The notes: a model not told the origin generated them from the sequence alone. Shown: positions 43,818-53,020, counted from the stretch's first letter. The stretch: 64,000 nt of DNA from an uncultured Prevotellaceae bacterium (GCA_900318115.1 ONJJ01000019.1:1-64000); one strand, 5' to 3'. Numbers and translations are program-made.

Positions 43818-44672
43818 TTACTTCTGACACTTGGGGGACTTCACGCACATCTCGAGCAGACCCATAGCGGTCTCTTCCATGTTGGAGTTCAGGGCCTCGA
43901 TGCGGGAGAGGATGTAGTTGTAGAAGACCTGGAGTACGAGGGCGACGATGATACCGAAGATGGTGGTGATAAGTGCAACCTTCATACCTCCGGCAACGAC
44001 TGTCGGGCTGATATCGCCTGCGCGCTCGATGTCATCGAATGCCTGGACCATACCGATCACGGTTCCGAGGAAGCCGAGTGACGGTGCCATGGCGATGAAC
44101 AGGGTGATCCATGAGCAGTTCTCCTCGAGGTAAGCGCCCTGCACTTCTGCCTCGGTGTTGATGTTACGCTCGATGGTGGCGATGTCGTTCTGGTCGGTGC
44201 TGTTGAGGCACTGGATAGCCTTCTTGGAGATCTGAGCCACGGGGCCGCGTGTGCCTGCGCAGTAGTCGATGGCTTCCTGCAGCTTGCCGGCTTCGACCTT
44301 GCTGCGTACGGTGTCCACGAACTTGCGGGTGTTCACCTGGGCCAGGGTCAGATAGATGACGCGCTCGATGCAGAATGCGAGGCCGAGCACGAGTGCGATG
44401 GCTACGAGGCTCATGAAGCCTGCGTCACCTTCGATGAACTTTGTCTTCAGGGTCTTGTGCAGGCCTTGTTCTTCTTCCACGGGAGCGGCCACTTCTTCCA
44501 CAGCGGGTGCGGGTGCTTCGGCCTCTACGCTGTCAGCGACAGCTTCAGCGGTGTCAACGACTTGCTCGGTAGCAGCAGCCTCGTCAGCTACTTCGTCCTG
44601 AGCCATCACGGAGGGTGTCATGCCAAAAGTGCAGGCAGCCACCATTGCAACAATTGCAAAATACTTTTTCAT
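43818..44672 (-). CDS. exbB: ExbB/MotA/TolQ proton channel
   Basis: A 284-residue protein with an extended N-terminus (signal ending VMAQ, then an acidic Ala/Glu-rich stretch) and three membrane segments with the family core ENCSWITLFIAMAPSLGFLGTVIGMVQAFDDIERAGDISPTVVAGGMKVALITTIFGIIVAL. It drives TonB-dependent transporters. First gene of the cluster; the promoter element is at 44759. Confidence 0.92.
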   Translation of the reverse strand: MKKYFAIVAMVAACTFGMTPSVMAQDEVADEAAATEQVVDTAEAVADSVEAEAPAPAVEEVAAPVEEEQGLHKTLKTKFIEGDAGFMSLVAIALVLGLAFCIERVIYLTLAQVNTRKFVDTVRSKVEAGKLQEAIDYCAGTRGPVAQISKKAIQCLNSTDQNDIATIERNINTEAEVQGAYLEENCSWITLFIAMAPSLGFLGTVIGMVQAFDDIERAGDISPTVVAGGMKVALITTIFGIIVALVLQVFYNYILSRIEALNSNMEETAMGLLEMCVKSPKCQK

Positions 44673-44758
44673 TTTGTTTTTGGTTTAATGATGAATGATT
44701 TGTTATTTTTATTGTTTGTTATTCGCTCTATTTCGCGTAAATTCGCTACAAAAATATC

Positions 44759-44766
44759 CTTTTTTT
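44759..44766 (-). promoter_or_regulatory. -7 promoter element (TATTTTTG) of the exb cluster
   Basis: Minus-strand match to TAnnTTTG, 86 bp before the exbB start codon. Confidence 0.65.
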
Positions 44767-44844
44767 TGCTTACTCCCGCCATTTTCCTCAAAAAACTTTG
44801 CTTTCGGGGGTAATTTTCTTGTTTTTTGTGGCATAAAGTGCCAT

Positions 44845-45669
44845 TTATTTGGCTTTCGGGAATGTTTTTAGGGCATTTTCTGTCGTTATTCGTGCCACTT
44901 CCTGTGCATCTCGCTCATAAATTTCGGCGAGCTTCGCAATGACGTCCGTGACGTAGGCCGTTTCGTTGCGTTTTCCGCGGTGGGGAACGGGTGCCAGATA
45001 GGGCGCGTCTGTCTCCAGTACGATGCGTTCCAGGGGCACCGCCTCGCGGAGCACTGCGGGCAGGGGACTCTTCTTGAAGGTCACCACGCCTCCTATTCCG
45101 AGCATGAAGTCTTCGAAGCCCAGCAGCTCTGCGGCTTCCTCGGCGCTGCCGCCGAAGCAGTGGAAGACACCGGAGAATTTCGGGATTTCGGGATTTCGGG
45201 ATTCCGAGATGTCGCGATTCCGATTTCGGACGTCAGTCAGCACTTGCACCATTTCGCGGTGTGCGTCGCGGGTGTGGATCATCAACGGCAGTCCGTACTT
45301 GACGGCCCATTCCACTTGTATGGCGAAAGCCTCCTGCTGCTCTTCGTATTTCGAGCGGTTCCAGTAGTAGTCCAGCCCCACCTCTCCGATGGCGATGTAT
45401 GGGTGGTCCTGCTCTTGCAGCAGTGTCTCCATCTGCTGCAGGGTCTCGCGCCAGGTGTCTCCGAGGTCTTCGGGGTGTAGTCCCAGCATGGGGTAGAGGC
45501 GCCCGGGGTAGGCGCTGGCCAGCTGCAGCATGGGGGCTATGGTCCCGGCGTTGACGTTGGGCAGGAATATCTTCCCGGCCCCGGCCGCGAAGGCGCGTTG
45601 CAGCACGTCCGCGCGGTCGTCGTCGAACTGCTCGTCGTAGAGGTGGCTGTGGGTGTCGATGTAGGTCAA
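44845..45669 (-). CDS. tatD: TatD-family metal-dependent hydrolase
   Basis: A 274-residue TIM-barrel hydrolase with metal ligands in DTHSHLYD at the N-terminus, GEVGLDYYW, PLMIHTRDA, HCFGG and ETDAPYLAP. The family includes 3'-5' DNase/exonuclease activities. Between the fifth and sixth strands, residues about 145-160 (NRNRDISESRNPEIP) are encoded by an in-frame CGAAATCC-type repeat not expected in the family. Confidence 0.9.
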   Translation of the reverse strand: MTYIDTHSHLYDEQFDDDRADVLQRAFAAGAGKIFLPNVNAGTIAPMLQLASAYPGRLYPMLGLHPEDLGDTWRETLQQMETLLQEQDHPYIAIGEVGLDYYWNRSKYEEQQEAFAIQVEWAVKYGLPLMIHTRDAHREMVQVLTDVRNRNRDISESRNPEIPKFSGVFHCFGGSAEEAAELLGFEDFMLGIGGVVTFKKSPLPAVLREAVPLERIVLETDAPYLAPVPHRGKRNETAYVTDVIAKLAEIYERDAQEVARITTENALKTFPKAK

Positions 45670-45678
45670 GTTTTGGGG

Positions 45679-45737
45679 GAGTTTAGAGTTTAGAGTTTAG
45701 AGCAGTTGTGAAGTTTAGAGTTAAAAGTTTAGAGTTT
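45679..45737. repeat. GTTTAGA spacer repeat
   Basis: AGTTTAGAGTTTAGAGTTTA is followed by further GTTTAGAG units up to 45737 in the tatD-prenyl synthase gap. It is related to the 15-bp array at 27563-27627. Confidence 0.85.
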
Positions 45738-45754
45738 AATGGGCATGGTTGTTA

Positions 45755-46729
45755 TCAGTTCTCCCTATTGAGCAGGTTGAGTGCGAGTTCCCGCAGGGGT
45801 TGCTTGCGCTCGGCGGGCAGGTTCACGTGCTCCAGGCTCTGGAGTGCCGCCTCGAAGTATTCGTTGATCTTGGCTTCGGCCAGGGGGCGTATGCCGATCT
45901 CGTCGTAGAGGGCGGTGACGGCTTGTATCTTCTCCTGCGGGTCGTACTTCTCGCGCCCCAGCCATTCCGTCAGTTGCATATATTGCTCTCCGTCGGCCCG
46001 GCGCAGGGCGTTGATGAGCATGTAGGTCTTCTTGTTGCAGAGGATGTCGCCTCCGATCTTCTTGCCGAAGGTGCGGAAGTCGCCATAGACGTCCAGCAGG
46101 TCGTCCTGCAGCTGGAAGGCCAGTCCCAGCTGTTCGCCAAAGCGGTAGAGCCATTGGGCGTCCTCGGCCGGGGCGTCGGCCTGCAGGGCACCTAACTTCA
46201 GGGCACATGCCAGCAGCACGGATGTCTTCAGGCGTATCATCTCGATGTATTCCTCCTCGCGGACGTCGTCGCGCGTCTCGAACTCGAGGTCCATCTGCTG
46301 TCCCTCGCCGATCTCCAGTGCGGTCTCGGTGAAGAGGTCCAGCACGTCCTTCAGGTGCGGGGCGTCGGCCTTGGCCATCAGCTGGTAGGCCATCACGAGC
46401 ATGGTGTCGCCGCTGAGTATGGCGGCGTTCTCGTTCCATACTTTGTGTACGGTGGGTCGTCCGCGGCGCACTTCGGCGCGGTCCATGACGTCGTCGTGCA
46501 GGAGGGTGTAGTTGTGGTAGGTCTCCAGTCCCAGTGCTGAGGGCAGCACGCGGTCGGTGTCGTCGCGGTACAGCTCATAGGCCATCAGCAGCAGCACGGG
46601 TCGTATGCGCTTGCCGCCCATGTCGAGGACGTACTTGACGGGTTCGTAGAGGCTGGCGGGCTGGCGGTCGAAGGGCATGTTTGCCAGGGCCTGGTTGAAG
46701 TAGCTGAGGATTTCTGATGCGGATCTCAT
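45755..46729 (-). CDS. Polyprenyl diphosphate synthase
   Basis: A 324-residue all-alpha protein with the two aspartate-rich motifs LLHDDVMD (first) and LQDDLLDVYGD (second), plus GGKRIRPVL. It condenses isopentenyl diphosphate with allylic diphosphates to farnesyl, geranylgeranyl or longer chains; chain length cannot be read reliably. It could use IPP/DMAPP from the IspH encoded at 49623. Confidence 0.92.
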   Translation of the reverse strand: MRSASEILSYFNQALANMPFDRQPASLYEPVKYVLDMGGKRIRPVLLLMAYELYRDDTDRVLPSALGLETYHNYTLLHDDVMDRAEVRRGRPTVHKVWNENAAILSGDTMLVMAYQLMAKADAPHLKDVLDLFTETALEIGEGQQMDLEFETRDDVREEEYIEMIRLKTSVLLACALKLGALQADAPAEDAQWLYRFGEQLGLAFQLQDDLLDVYGDFRTFGKKIGGDILCNKKTYMLINALRRADGEQYMQLTEWLGREKYDPQEKIQAVTALYDEIGIRPLAEAKINEYFEAALQSLEHVNLPAERKQPLRELALNLLNREN

Positions 46730-46747
46730 AGCGTCGTTTTGGAACTA

Positions 46748-46780
46748 AAAGAGGCTCCGCTTGGTCGGCGCAGCCTCTTT
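46748..46780. terminator. Intrinsic terminator between TonB and prenyl synthase genes
   Basis: AAAGAGGCTCCGC and GCGCAGCCTCTTT form an imperfect stem with A-rich and T-rich flanks. Genes on both sides are on the minus strand, so it ends the tonB transcript. Confidence 0.75.
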
Positions 46781-46801
46781 ATATATATAAAAGGTGTAGG
46801 A

Positions 46802-47518
46802 TTATTGCAGTTTGAACAGCACGGGCAGGCGGAAGCGGGAGCGTACGGTCTTGTTGCCCTGCTTGGCGGGGCGCCAGCGCGGCATGAGCTTCACCACGCG
46901 CTCAGCCTCCTTGGAGAGCGATGCGTCCGGCGAGCGGATGACCTCCACGTCCACGATGGATCCGTCCTTGTTCACCACGAACTGGACGTACACGCGGCCC
47001 TGGATGCCCTGTTCCTGCGCAATGGCGGGGTACTTGATGTGTTCGCCCAGCCACTTGTAGCAAGCGTCATCGCCGCCGGGGAACTGTGCGTTCTCCTCCA
47101 CGACTTCGTAGATGTTGTCGTCATCGGCTTCCTCGCGCACGGGACCCATCACGGGAGCTGCCACGACGGCTGTGGGAGCGCCCTCGCCCGACACGGTGGA
47201 GATGGCCTGGTTCACTTCCTCGGAGGTCTGCACCTCTTCTTCCTGCAGCTCGGTCTCGTCGTCCACGATGTTCAGGATCTCGGCGACCTTCGGTGCAGCG
47301 GCTGGGGGAGGAGCCATCTGCTCTTTCTGGGTGGTGATAGGAATCATGTCCTCTTCGAAATTGCTTTCGTAGATGGGTTCCAGTTCCTCGTACTTAATGT
47401 CACGTGTCGTGTACTCGAAAGCCACGAACATCAGCGCCAGTACCATCACGTAGCCCAGCAGGAGGCTTGTGCCGCGTTGGTTGCGCAACTCTTCGGTCAT
47501 AGACTTTGTCTCTTCCAT
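46802..47518 (-). CDS. tonB: TonB-family energy transducer
   Basis: A 238-residue protein: short cytoplasmic N-terminus, one membrane segment (LLLGYVMVLALMFVAFEY), a proline/acidic spacer (APPPAAAPKV) and the C-terminal TonB fold (IQGRVYVQFVVNKDGSIVDVEVIRSPDASLSKEAERVV). It transmits ExbB/ExbD energy to outer-membrane receptors. It is encoded as a single-gene unit, with promoter element TACTTTTG at 47583-47590, away from the exb cluster. Confidence 0.92.
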   Translation of the reverse strand: MEETKSMTEELRNQRGTSLLLGYVMVLALMFVAFEYTTRDIKYEELEPIYESNFEEDMIPITTQKEQMAPPPAAAPKVAEILNIVDDETELQEEEVQTSEEVNQAISTVSGEGAPTAVVAAPVMGPVREEADDDNIYEVVEENAQFPGGDDACYKWLGEHIKYPAIAQEQGIQGRVYVQFVVNKDGSIVDVEVIRSPDASLSKEAERVVKLMPRWRPAKQGNKTVRSRFRLPVLFKLQ

Positions 47519-47582
47519 GATTTTATCTTATTTTTATTTTGTTATTCGATGGCGAAAGGGCATTTTTGGTGCCTTAACGCGA

Positions 47583-47590
47583 CAAAAGTA
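47583..47590 (-). promoter_or_regulatory. -7 promoter element (TACTTTTG) of tonB
   Basis: Minus-strand match to TAnnTTTG, 64 bp before the tonB start codon. Confidence 0.6.
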
Positions 47591-47717
47591 ACACTTTTTT
47601 TTCAGATGTGCTTTCCTTTGGGCACTTTTTTTTCGTTTGGAGGCTTTTTTTTTCAAAAAAATGCCCTCTTGCACCCCAAAACCGCCTTTTCTTGCGTTAT
47701 ATTATGGAAATAATCGC

Positions 47718-47725
47718 TACCTTTG
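47718..47725 (+). promoter_or_regulatory. -7 promoter element (TACCTTTG) of porQ
   Basis: Matches TAnnTTTG 16 bp before the porQ ATG, in a T-rich spacer. Confidence 0.7.
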
Positions 47726-47741
47726 CACACGATTTTGAGTC

Positions 47742-48731
47742 ATGAAAGGAAAATTCTACATCATAGCAGTCGCCGCCGCGCTCCTCGGCACCCTTCGTGC
47801 AGGGGCGCAGAGTGCTGCCACTTCTGTCTTCGACTTCCTCAGCCTGCCCACCTCGTCCCATGCCATGGCGCTGGGCGGCAACAACCTCTCGCTCCCGGAC
47901 GACGATGCCACGCTGCTGTTCCTGAACCCCGCGCTGATGTCCGATGCCAGCGACCGCGCCGTCGCCCTGAGCTTCCTCACCTACATGCAGGGCAGCAAGG
48001 CGGGCTCCGCGGCCTGGACCATGGCCCACGGCGAACGGGGCACGTGGGGCGTGGGCGCCCAGTTCGTGGGCTATGGCTCGATGAAGGAGACCACGGTGGA
48101 GGGCGTGGAGCTCGGCAATTTCTCGGCCATGGACATGGCCCTCTCCGGTGGCTATTCGTATGTGCTCACGGAGCACCTGGCCGGAGGCGCCGCGGGCAAG
48201 TTCATCTATTCCCACTACGGACCCTATTCCTCCATCGCCCTGGCCGTGGACCTCGGACTGAACTACTACGACGAGGACCACGACTTCTCGCTCTCCCTCG
48301 TGGGAGCCAACCTGGGCGGACAGGTGAAGGCCTTCGGCGACAGCCACGAGGCGCTGCCCTACGACCTGCGCCTGGGCCTGACCAAGCAGCTGGCCAACGC
48401 GCCCATCCGCTTCTCTCTCTCCCTCGTGGACCTCACGCGCTGGCGTGCCCGCCAGTACTACAGCCCCGACGGCGACCCCTCTGCCGGCCGCATCCTGACC
48501 AACCACATCGTCCTCGGCGTGGACGTCCTGCCGGTGAAGCAGGTATATATCTCCCTGGGCTATAACTTCCGCCGCGCCTACGAGATGAAGGCGGCCGGCG
48601 GCAGCCATGCCGCAGGACTCTGCTTCGGTGCAGGACTGGACATCAAGCGGTTCCGCCTCGGACTGGCCTACGCCAAGTACCACCTCTCCGTGCCCAGCTT
48701 CATGATCACCGCGCAGTACAGCCTCAGGTGA
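47742..48731 (+). CDS. porQ: PorQ, type IX secretion system outer-membrane barrel protein
   Basis: A 329-residue protein with signal peptide (ending GAQS) and the PorQ/PorV-like barrel opening FDFLSLPTSSHAMALGGNNLSLPDDDATLLFLNPALMS. PorQ takes part in the type IX attachment complex that handles sorting-domain cargo at the surface. Its presence supports type IX export of the GH26 and GH95 enzymes in this window. It is followed by cmk and ispH. Confidence 0.9.
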   Translation: MKGKFYIIAVAAALLGTLRAGAQSAATSVFDFLSLPTSSHAMALGGNNLSLPDDDATLLFLNPALMSDASDRAVALSFLTYMQGSKAGSAAWTMAHGERGTWGVGAQFVGYGSMKETTVEGVELGNFSAMDMALSGGYSYVLTEHLAGGAAGKFIYSHYGPYSSIALAVDLGLNYYDEDHDFSLSLVGANLGGQVKAFGDSHEALPYDLRLGLTKQLANAPIRFSLSLVDLTRWRARQYYSPDGDPSAGRILTNHIVLGVDVLPVKQVYISLGYNFRRAYEMKAAGGSHAAGLCFGAGLDIKRFRLGLAYAKYHLSVPSFMITAQYSLR

Positions 48732-48765
48732 AAAAAAGAGCCCACCCCCGGCCCGATAACCCGAA

Positions 48766-48856
48766 TTCTCGAAACATCGATAACTCGAAACATCGAAACT
48801 TCGAAATATCGAAATAACGAAATCCCGAAATCCCGAAATCCCGAAATCAAAATAAT
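48766..48856. repeat. CGAAATCC-type spacer repeat
   Basis: Successive units CGAAACAT, CGAAACTT, CGAAATAT, CGAAATAA, CGAAATCC (three) fill the porQ-cmk gap. The complementary form (CGGGATTT units) lies in frame inside tatD at 45180-45235, and a decayed version occurs after cmk (49556-49610). Confidence 0.85.
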
Positions 48857-48865
48857 TCCCCCGAT

Positions 48866-49555
48866 ATGAAGAAGATCACCATCGCCATCGACGGCCACAG
48901 CTCGTGCGGCAAGAGCACCATGGCCAAGGACCTCGCCCGCGAGATCGGCTACATCTACATCGACAGCGGCGCCATGTACCGCTGCTGCACCCTCTTTGCC
49001 CTGCAGCAGGGACTGATCCTGCCCGACGGCAGCATCCAGACCGACGAGCTGGAGCGCCGCATGCCCGAGATCCATGTCAGCTTCCGCCTCAATGCCGAGA
49101 CGGGGCGCCCGGACACCTATTTAAATGACGTGTGCGTGGAGCGCGAGATACGCACCATGGAGGTGTCGTCCCACGTCAGCCCCATCGCCGCCCTGCCCTT
49201 CGTGCGCGCTGCCATGACGGCGCAGCAGCAGCTCATGGGCCGCGAGGGAGGCATCGTCATGGACGGACGCGACATCGGCACCGCCGTCTTCCCCCATGCC
49301 GAGATGAAGGTCTTCGTCACCGCCTCCGACGAGATCCGCGCACAGCGCCGCTACGACGAACTCGTGGCCAAGGGCGAGGCCGCCGATTTCCAGCAGGTGC
49401 TGGAGAACCTGCGGGAGCGCGACCACATCGACAGCACCCGCGCCGTGGCTCCCCTGCGCCAGGCCGACGACGCCCTCGTGCTCGACAACAGCCACATGAC
49501 CATCCCCCAGCAGAAACAATGGCTGCTGGACAAGTTCCACGAAATAGCGGATTAA
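48866..49555 (+). CDS. cmk: Cytidylate kinase
   Basis: A 229-residue kinase with P-loop GHSSCGKST (10-18), [10 protein letters not shown], and [20 protein letters not shown]. It phosphorylates CMP/dCMP. Length and motifs are normal. It lies between porQ and ispH, separated from each by repeat-containing spacers. Confidence 0.95.
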   Translation: MKKITIAIDGHSSCGKSTMAKDLAREIGYIYIDSGAMYRCCTLFALQQGLILPDGSIQTDELERRMPEIHVSFRLNAETGRPDTYLNDVCVEREIRTMEVSSHVSPIAALPFVRAAMTAQQQLMGREGGIVMDGRDIGTAVFPHAEMKVFVTASDEIRAQRRYDELVAKGEAADFQQVLENLRERDHIDSTRAVAPLRQADDALVLDNSHMTIPQQKQWLLDKFHEIAD

Positions 49556-49622
49556 TCTTCTTCGATATTCCGGAATCCCGGCATTCCGGGATATCGATAT
49601 TACGTTATAACGCATCATTCCC

Positions 49623-50501
49623 TTGACCATCGAGATTGACACCGGCTCCGGCTTCTGCTTTGGCGTCACGCGCGCCATCGGCAAGGCCGAGGAAGAGTTG
49701 CAGCAGGGGCGTCCCCTCTACTGCCTGGGCGACATCGTGCACAACGGCCGCGAGGTGGAGCGCCTGCGGCAGCTGGGCCTCGTCACCATCGACCACGACC
49801 AGTTCGCGCGGCTCCGCGACGCCAACGTCCTGCTGCGCGCCCACGGCGAGCCGCCCTCCACCTACCGGCAGGCCGCCCGCAACCGCATCAACCTCATCGA
49901 CGCCACCTGCCCCGTGGTGCTCCACCTACAGGAGCGCATCCGCCGCGAGTATGAGTCCGACCCCGCGCGCCGCCGCCAGATCGTCATCTTCGGCAAGCCC
50001 GGACATGCCGAGGTCCTCGGACTCGTGGGGCAGACCGGAGGCACCGCCATCGTCATCGAGGGCCTGGAGGATGCCGCACGCCTGGACTTCCAGCGCGACA
50101 TCTGTCTCTACAGCCAGACCACCAAGCCCCTGGACACCTTCCGCAGCATCGTCGATTTCATCCAGCAGCACATAGCTCCCACGGCCACCTTCACCTACGC
50201 CGACACCATCTGCCGCCAGGTGGCCAACCGCATGCCCCACATCCGGGAGTTCGCCGCCCGCCACGACGTCGTCCTCTTCGTCTGCGGCCACAAGAGCAGC
50301 AACGGGCGCGTGCTCTTTGCCGAGTGCCGGCGTGCCAATCCCCGCTCGTATATGATAGACTCCCCTGCCGAAATCCAGCAGGCCTTCTTTGCTGGATTCG
50401 ACAAGGGAGCCCTCTCCGTGGGAATCTGTGGGGCCACCTCCACTCCGAAGTGGCTCATGGAGCAATGCCGCGACTTCATCCTCAACAACACCTTTGCCTG
50501 A
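49623..50501 (+). CDS. ispH: IspH, 4-hydroxy-3-methylbut-2-enyl diphosphate reductase
   Basis: A 292-residue iron-sulfur enzyme of the MEP isoprenoid pathway, with cluster cysteines in SGFCFGV (Cys12), DATCPVV and DTICRQV, and HGEPPST. It releases IPP and DMAPP. Start is a TTG at 49623: the family begins just before IEIDTGSGFCFG and no ATG or GTG is available upstream in frame. Confidence 0.93.
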   Translation: MTIEIDTGSGFCFGVTRAIGKAEEELQQGRPLYCLGDIVHNGREVERLRQLGLVTIDHDQFARLRDANVLLRAHGEPPSTYRQAARNRINLIDATCPVVLHLQERIRREYESDPARRRQIVIFGKPGHAEVLGLVGQTGGTAIVIEGLEDAARLDFQRDICLYSQTTKPLDTFRSIVDFIQQHIAPTATFTYADTICRQVANRMPHIREFAARHDVVLFVCGHKSSNGRVLFAECRRANPRSYMIDSPAEIQQAFFAGFDKGALSVGICGATSTPKWLMEQCRDFILNNTFA

Positions 50502-50577
50502 CCGCCGCCGCTGCTCCGGCTAATTCGTCGTTCTCCGTCCAGTCCGTATCCGTTTTTGGATACTCAGAGTCTCAGCC

Positions 50578-50660
50578 GATGCTCTTTCCCAGGTCGAAAG
50601 CCTCCTGCAGTTTGGCATTGCCTTCTATCTCGCGGGCAGCGTTCACGCCACTCGTATATG
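50578..50660 (-). pseudogene. Possible decayed gene fragment
   Basis: On the minus strand a short open stretch reads SGVNAAREIEGNAKLQEAFD then LGKSIG and a stop, preceded closely by a stop codon. Its codon use is like that of a real C-terminus, but no start or upstream part remains. I cannot name the parent family. The rest of 50502-50736 shows nothing recognisable. Confidence 0.35.
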
Positions 50661-50736
50661 TTTATTGTTTGCTAAATAGGAATTTATGCCTGCTCAATGA
50701 CGCAGGTGTGCTGCTTCGTCTGGCGGTCGAGGGTGT

Positions 50737-51831
50737 TTACAGCAGCGCGAAGTAGGTGTCGAGGAGTTGTTTGGCGGCGATGAAGGAGGTCTTCTGGCCA
50801 TCGAGCACGCTCTGCTCGGCACGGGGGAGGAGGGAGGCGATGGTGGCGTTGTTGTAGAAACCGCTGAGCAGCTGCTCGTGGATGCTCTCGTACATCCAGT
50901 ACTTGGCCTGCTCGGCACGGCGGTGCTGGAAGTAGCCGTTCTGGCGGACGAAGTCGATGTACTCGTAGATCATGTCCCACACCTCCTTGATGCCGAGACC
51001 GTAGAAGCCGCTGTAGCAGAGCACCTTGGGCAGCCATCCGCTGTCGGGCATGGGGAAGAGGTGCAGGGCGTTCTGGAACTGGCGGGCGGCGAGGTGGCAG
51101 GCATCGACGTTGTCGCCGTCGCATTTGTTGATGACGATGCCGTCGGCCATCTCCATGATGCCGCGCTTGATGCCCTGGAGCTCGTCGCCGGTGCCTGCGA
51201 GCTGGATGAGGAGGAAGAAATCGACCATGGAATGGCAGGCTGTCTCGCTCTGTCCCACGCCCACGGTCTCGACGAAGATCTTGTCGAAGCCTGCAGCCTC
51301 GCAGAGGATGATGGTCTCGCGCGTCTTGCGTGCCACGCCGCCGAGGGAGCCAGCACTGGGGCTGGGTCGGATGAAGGAGTCGGGGTGTACGCTGAGTTTC
51401 TCCATGCGTGTCTTGTCGCCGAGGATGCTGCCCTTGGTCTTCTCGGAGCTGGGGTCGATGGCGAGCACGGCCAGGCGTCCGCCGGTGCGCTGGAGCACGT
51501 GGATGCCGAATTCGTCGATGCTGGTGCTCTTGCCGGCTCCGGGCACTCCGCTGATGCCTATGCGTATGCTGTTGCCGCTGTAGGGCAGGCATTTCTCGAT
51601 GACTTCCTGCGCCACGGCCTGGTGCTCGGGGTTGGTGCTCTCGACGAGGGTTACGGCCTGACCGAGGATGGCGGTGTTGCCCTTGAGGATGCCTTCGACG
51701 TAGTCGTCGGCGGTGAGGCGGCGGCGTGCGAAGCGGCCGCGCTGCAGGTAGGGGTTGACGATGGAGGGCTGTTCTACGCCGCTGTTGACGACCAGTCCCT
51801 TGTATTCTTCGTTGTTCTCTGGATGTTCCAT
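50737..51831 (-). CDS. meaB: MeaB-like G-protein chaperone of methylmalonyl-CoA mutase
   Basis: A 364-residue P-loop GTPase of the MeaB/ArgK family: GVPGAGKS (95-102), IDPSSEKTKGSILGDKTRM, ETVGVGQSE and the specificity motif NKCDGDN. It loads B12 onto, and protects, methylmalonyl-CoA mutase. The mutase itself is not in the window, but the downstream decarboxylase pump (55727-60052) and cobalamin genes are. Upstream spacer holds an inverted repeat (51849-51918). Confidence 0.93.
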   Translation of the reverse strand: MEHPENNEEYKGLVVNSGVEQPSIVNPYLQRGRFARRRLTADDYVEGILKGNTAILGQAVTLVESTNPEHQAVAQEVIEKCLPYSGNSIRIGISGVPGAGKSTSIDEFGIHVLQRTGGRLAVLAIDPSSEKTKGSILGDKTRMEKLSVHPDSFIRPSPSAGSLGGVARKTRETIILCEAAGFDKIFVETVGVGQSETACHSMVDFFLLIQLAGTGDELQGIKRGIMEMADGIVINKCDGDNVDACHLAARQFQNALHLFPMPDSGWLPKVLCYSGFYGLGIKEVWDMIYEYIDFVRQNGYFQHRRAEQAKYWMYESIHEQLLSGFYNNATIASLLPRAEQSVLDGQKTSFIAAKQLLDTYFALL

Positions 51832-51848
51832 GATTGTTGGTTTTTTCT

Positions 51849-51918
51849 GACCACGGATTACACGTATTACGCGGTTCCTTGATGATTCCTGTCCGTGTAA
51901 TCCGCGAAATCCGTGGTC
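51849..51918. repeat. Imperfect inverted repeat (GACCACGGATT arms)
   Basis: GACCACGGATT at 51849 faces AATCCGTGGTC ending at 51918, and GATTACACG faces CGTGTAATC further inside. It fills the meaB-DUF1573 gap. It could form a hairpin upstream of meaB. Confidence 0.75.
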
Positions 51919-51922
51919 TTTG

Positions 51923-53008
51923 TTATTTCACTCGGATGGTAGTCTTGGGTCGTGCAGGGTCGTTGGCGATGATGAGCACGCGGGGCTGGGACTTGGCCTG
52001 GCGGAGGTGCTGGGCCAGGACGGTGACCTTCAGCTTGGCAGTCTTTCCGGGCTGGATGGTGCGGTTGCTGAGGCTGACGTTGAGGGCCCGGCCATAGACC
52101 TGGACGTTGGAAACGATGAGCGGCGAGCGTCCGTCGTTGCGCACGAGGATGGTCTGGGTGGCTTTCTTCTTCTTCCCCAGGTCGCCGAAGACGAGGCTGT
52201 CCTGCGAGAGCACCATGTGTGGTGCTGCTGCCATCTCCTCTGCGGTGAGGTGTGAGAAGGCCGGCAGGAGCACGGTGGATACGGTGATCTCATTCTCGGG
52301 CGAAACGCGGTCGCCCAGCTTACGCGCCAGATAGACGCTGGTCTCGGTGAGTCCGTAGTTCTTCAGGCGCTCGCTGTCGAGGGTGAGAATGATGCGCCCC
52401 ATGCGTCCTCCGGCCAGCTTCTCGGGCAGGTAGCGCGCGGAGAGGTAGGGCGGCAGGTGCATGAGTTCGGGCTTGTAGCTCTCGCGGGAGACGTTGACCA
52501 CCTGGAGCACGGCCTCGGGGTGGTCGCCGCTGTTGACGTCGTCGAACTCCACGACGTTGGAGCTCAGGCGGACGTTGCCCAGGTCGATGGGGAAGTCGGT
52601 GTAGTCAGAGTCCTGGAAAGTGGAGACCACGCGTCCCTGTAGGGTGAGGTAGGTGGGTTCGCTGGAGGCGTTGGTATATACTTCGAGCTCCTTCTGGAAG
52701 GTGCCGAGGAGCTGTGCATCGTAGATGGCCTCGATCTTGGTCGAGGCTCCGGGAGCGATGGGTTCGCGGGGGTAGGTGACCTGTGTGCATCCGCAGGAGG
52801 CATGGACGGCCGTGAGGAGCAGAGGCTCCGTGCCGCTGTTGCGCAGCTCGAAGTGTACGGCCTTGGGTTGCTGGAACATCACTTCGCCCAGGTTGAGGAT
52901 GTCGTTGGCGATGTCCATGCGCGGCTGGGCGACGGCAGTGGCGGCACAGAGGAAGAGGGTGGCAGCGGCGAGGCTGCATGAGGTGGTGGTCTTGAAGAAT
53001 GTCATCAT
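51923..53008 (-). CDS. DUF1573 Ig-like domain protein, exported
   Basis: A 361-residue protein with a signal peptide (ending AVAQ). It has the DUF1573 pattern LGEVMFQQPKAVHFELRNSG then LTAVHASCGCTQVTYPREPIAPG (paired cysteines) and a second similar domain (SLVFGDLGKKKKATQTILVRNDGRSPLIVSNVQVYG). Such periplasmic or surface proteins have no known function. It follows the GH43 gene by 12 bp on the same strand. Confidence 0.88.
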   Translation of the reverse strand: MMTFFKTTTSCSLAAATLFLCAATAVAQPRMDIANDILNLGEVMFQQPKAVHFELRNSGTEPLLLTAVHASCGCTQVTYPREPIAPGASTKIEAIYDAQLLGTFQKELEVYTNASSEPTYLTLQGRVVSTFQDSDYTDFPIDLGNVRLSSNVVEFDDVNSGDHPEAVLQVVNVSRESYKPELMHLPPYLSARYLPEKLAGGRMGRIILTLDSERLKNYGLTETSVYLARKLGDRVSPENEITVSTVLLPAFSHLTAEEMAAAPHMVLSQDSLVFGDLGKKKKATQTILVRNDGRSPLIVSNVQVYGRALNVSLSNRTIQPGKTAKLKVTVLAQHLRQAKSQPRVLIIANDPARPKTTIRVK

Positions 53009-53020
53009 CCTATGTTCTTT

